A stretch of 64,000 nt of DNA, taken from the NCBI RefSeq assembly GCF_017355915.2, contig NZ_JAFEUV020000008.1, positions 62,001-126,000 of the forward strand, written 5' to 3'. Within the stretch, counting starts at the first letter, position 1, and each line of letters starts with the position of its first letter. Of this stretch, positions 63,097 to 64,000 are shown in pieces. The position numbers were made by a program, and so were the translations under genes. The notes beneath the pieces were generated by a model, which was not told the origin of the DNA, ran no database searches, and saw only the letters and a program-made list of their open reading frames with translations. The stretch is from Telluribacter roseus. Its GTDB lineage: Bacteria > Bacteroidota > Bacteroidia > Cytophagales > Spirosomataceae.

Positions 63097-64000
63097 ATGG
63101 CAAAAGGAAGACAAAGCCAAGCACTCCCCGACTTCGATTGGGAAAAGGCCGATGACAAAGGTTTCGGCACCGGTTATTCAGCCGCCGAACGTACTCGTTT
63201 GGAGGAAATGTACGAAAATACTCTTTCTCCTATCCAGGAAAAAGAAGTAGTAAAAGGAACTGTGGTAGGTATCACCGACCGCGAAGTTATTTTGAACATT
63301 GGATTCAAATCTGACGGCCTGGTGTCGTACAACGAATTCCGTGACATTCCTAATCTGAAGATTGGAGATGAGGTAGAAGTTTACGTAGAAAATCAGGAAG
63401 ATGCTCAGGGACAGCTGGTGCTTTCACGTAAGAAAGCGAAAGTAATCACTGCCTGGGATAATATTCAGAAGTCATTTGACGAGGATCTGGTGATCGACGC
63501 CACTGTGAAGCGCAGAACGAAGGGTGGTCTGATCGTGGATATCTTCGGTATCGAAGCCTTCTTGCCAGGTTCACAAATCGATGTGAAGCCTATCCGTGAC
63601 TTCGACGTATTTGTTGGTAAGCGCATGGAGGTGAAGGTTGTGAAGATCAACTACGCTAACGATAACGTAGTAGTATCGCACAAGATCCTGATCGAGAAAG
63701 ATCTCGAAGCTCAGCGTCAGCAAATCCTCAACAACCTCGAGAAAGGCCAGGTACTCGAAGGTGTTATCAAGAACATGACCAACTTCGGTGTGTTCATCGA
63801 CCTCGGTGGTGTAGACGGTCTGTTGCACATCACAGATATCTCATGGGGACGTATCAACCACCCATCAGAACTGCTGAGCCTCGACCAGAAACTCAACGTA
63901 GTAGTACTCGACTTCGACGAAGAGAAGAAGCGTATCTCACTAGGTCTGAAGCAGCTTCAGGCTCATCCTTGGGATTCACTGCAGGAAGAAATTCAGGTTG
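63097..64000 (+). CDS. rpsA: 30S ribosomal protein S1, partial (3' end off the window)
   Basis: RNA-binding ribosomal protein made of repeated S1 (OB-fold) domains that helps load mRNA. The frame is open from ATG 63097 to the right edge (301 codons). After an N-terminal tail (MAKGRQSQALPDFDWEKAD) it has KGTVVGITDREVILNIGFKS (S1 domain 1), ATVKRRTKGGLIVDIFGIEA (domain 2) and EGVIKNMTNFGVFIDLGGVD (domain 3), ending inside or just before the fourth. Preceded by a -7 box and the HNH terminator, so it is a separate transcript. Confidence 0.95.
   Translation, partial: MAKGRQSQALPDFDWEKADDKGFGTGYSAAERTRLEEMYENTLSPIQEKEVVKGTVVGITDREVILNIGFKSDGLVSYNEFRDIPNLKIGDEVEVYVENQEDAQGQLVLSRKKAKVITAWDNIQKSFDEDLVIDATVKRRTKGGLIVDIFGIEAFLPGSQIDVKPIRDFDVFVGKRMEVKVVKINYANDNVVVSHKILIEKDLEAQRQQILNNLEKGQVLEGVIKNMTNFGVFIDLGGVDGLLHITDISWGRINHPSELLSLDQKLNVVVLDFDEEKKRISLGLKQLQAHPWDSLQEEIQV

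Noticed and set aside
63058-63130. Candidate tRNA gene before rpsA
   Set aside because: Only the first 20 or so bases look tRNA-like; anticodon and T arms are missing and rpsA starts at once.

Overview
The window looks like chromosomal core sequence from a member of the Bacteroidota, most likely order Cytophagales. The signs are: promoters of the TTG-N19/21-TAnnTTTG type; the families DUF4295, DUF4293, DUF3078 and the PSP1-type RicT; bacillithiol synthesis (BshC); two proteins ending in type IX secretion sorting domains; the order rplM-rpsI-rpsB-tsf; and a murD-ftsW-murG-murC-ftsQ-ftsA-ftsZ run. I see no phage, insertion sequence, CRISPR array, rRNA or complete tRNA gene. Species cannot be named from sequence alone.

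Layout. 0-8.3 kb: a class IV aminotransferase cut by the left edge, a trans-polyprenyl synthase, a rhomboid protease, phosphatidylserine decarboxylase, an App1-type phosphatase and SecA. 8.3-10.8 kb: a dicarboxylate/amino acid symporter overlapping a small membrane protein, then a PspC protein. 10.8-19.2 kb: two beta-oxidation genes (thiolase, acyl-CoA dehydrogenase) that share a palindromic GTATGC-NN-GCATAC element but are separated by a GT2-GT4-secreted glycosidase-like operon. 19.4-25.2 kb: bshC, formyl-THF cyclo-ligase, asd, a solitary nuoD and a lipoprotein cytochrome c. 25.4-31.3 kb: rpmG, DUF4295, ftsY, two tandem paralogous membrane proteins, rimO, DUF4293, kdsD. 31.3-38.7 kb: recQ, purD, ricT, anmK, lhgO. 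38.7-44.8 kb: one 1853-codon gene for a huge modular secreted protein. 44.9-47.8 kb: rplM, rpsI, rpsB, tsf. 48-57.9 kb: DUF3078 protein and the second half of the division/cell wall cluster. 58-64 kb: FMN reductase, AlkD-like protein, accD with a radical SAM gene, NTF2-like protein, smpB, HNH nuclease and the start of rpsA, which runs off the right edge.

How genes work together. The murD-ftsZ block makes peptidoglycan precursors and builds the division ring; anmK recycles anhydro-MurNAc. Ribosomal genes, EF-Ts, rimO, smpB and ftsY serve translation and protein targeting, and SecA feeds the Sec exporter that T9SS cargo needs first. The two T9SS cargo proteins (14.3 and 39.2 kb) share a catalytic-looking TIM-barrel-like region with two conserved glutamates but carry different accessory modules: putative-Ig repeats in one; Ig, PA14 and discoidin-like modules in the other.

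The most interesting items are the shared operator of the beta-oxidation genes, the T9SS glycosidase-like paralogue pair with near-identical internal DNA repeats, the small membrane protein coupled to the symporter, and the tandem unknown membrane proteins after ftsY. Most genes are ordinary core genes; I found nothing that clearly amounts to a wholly new system.
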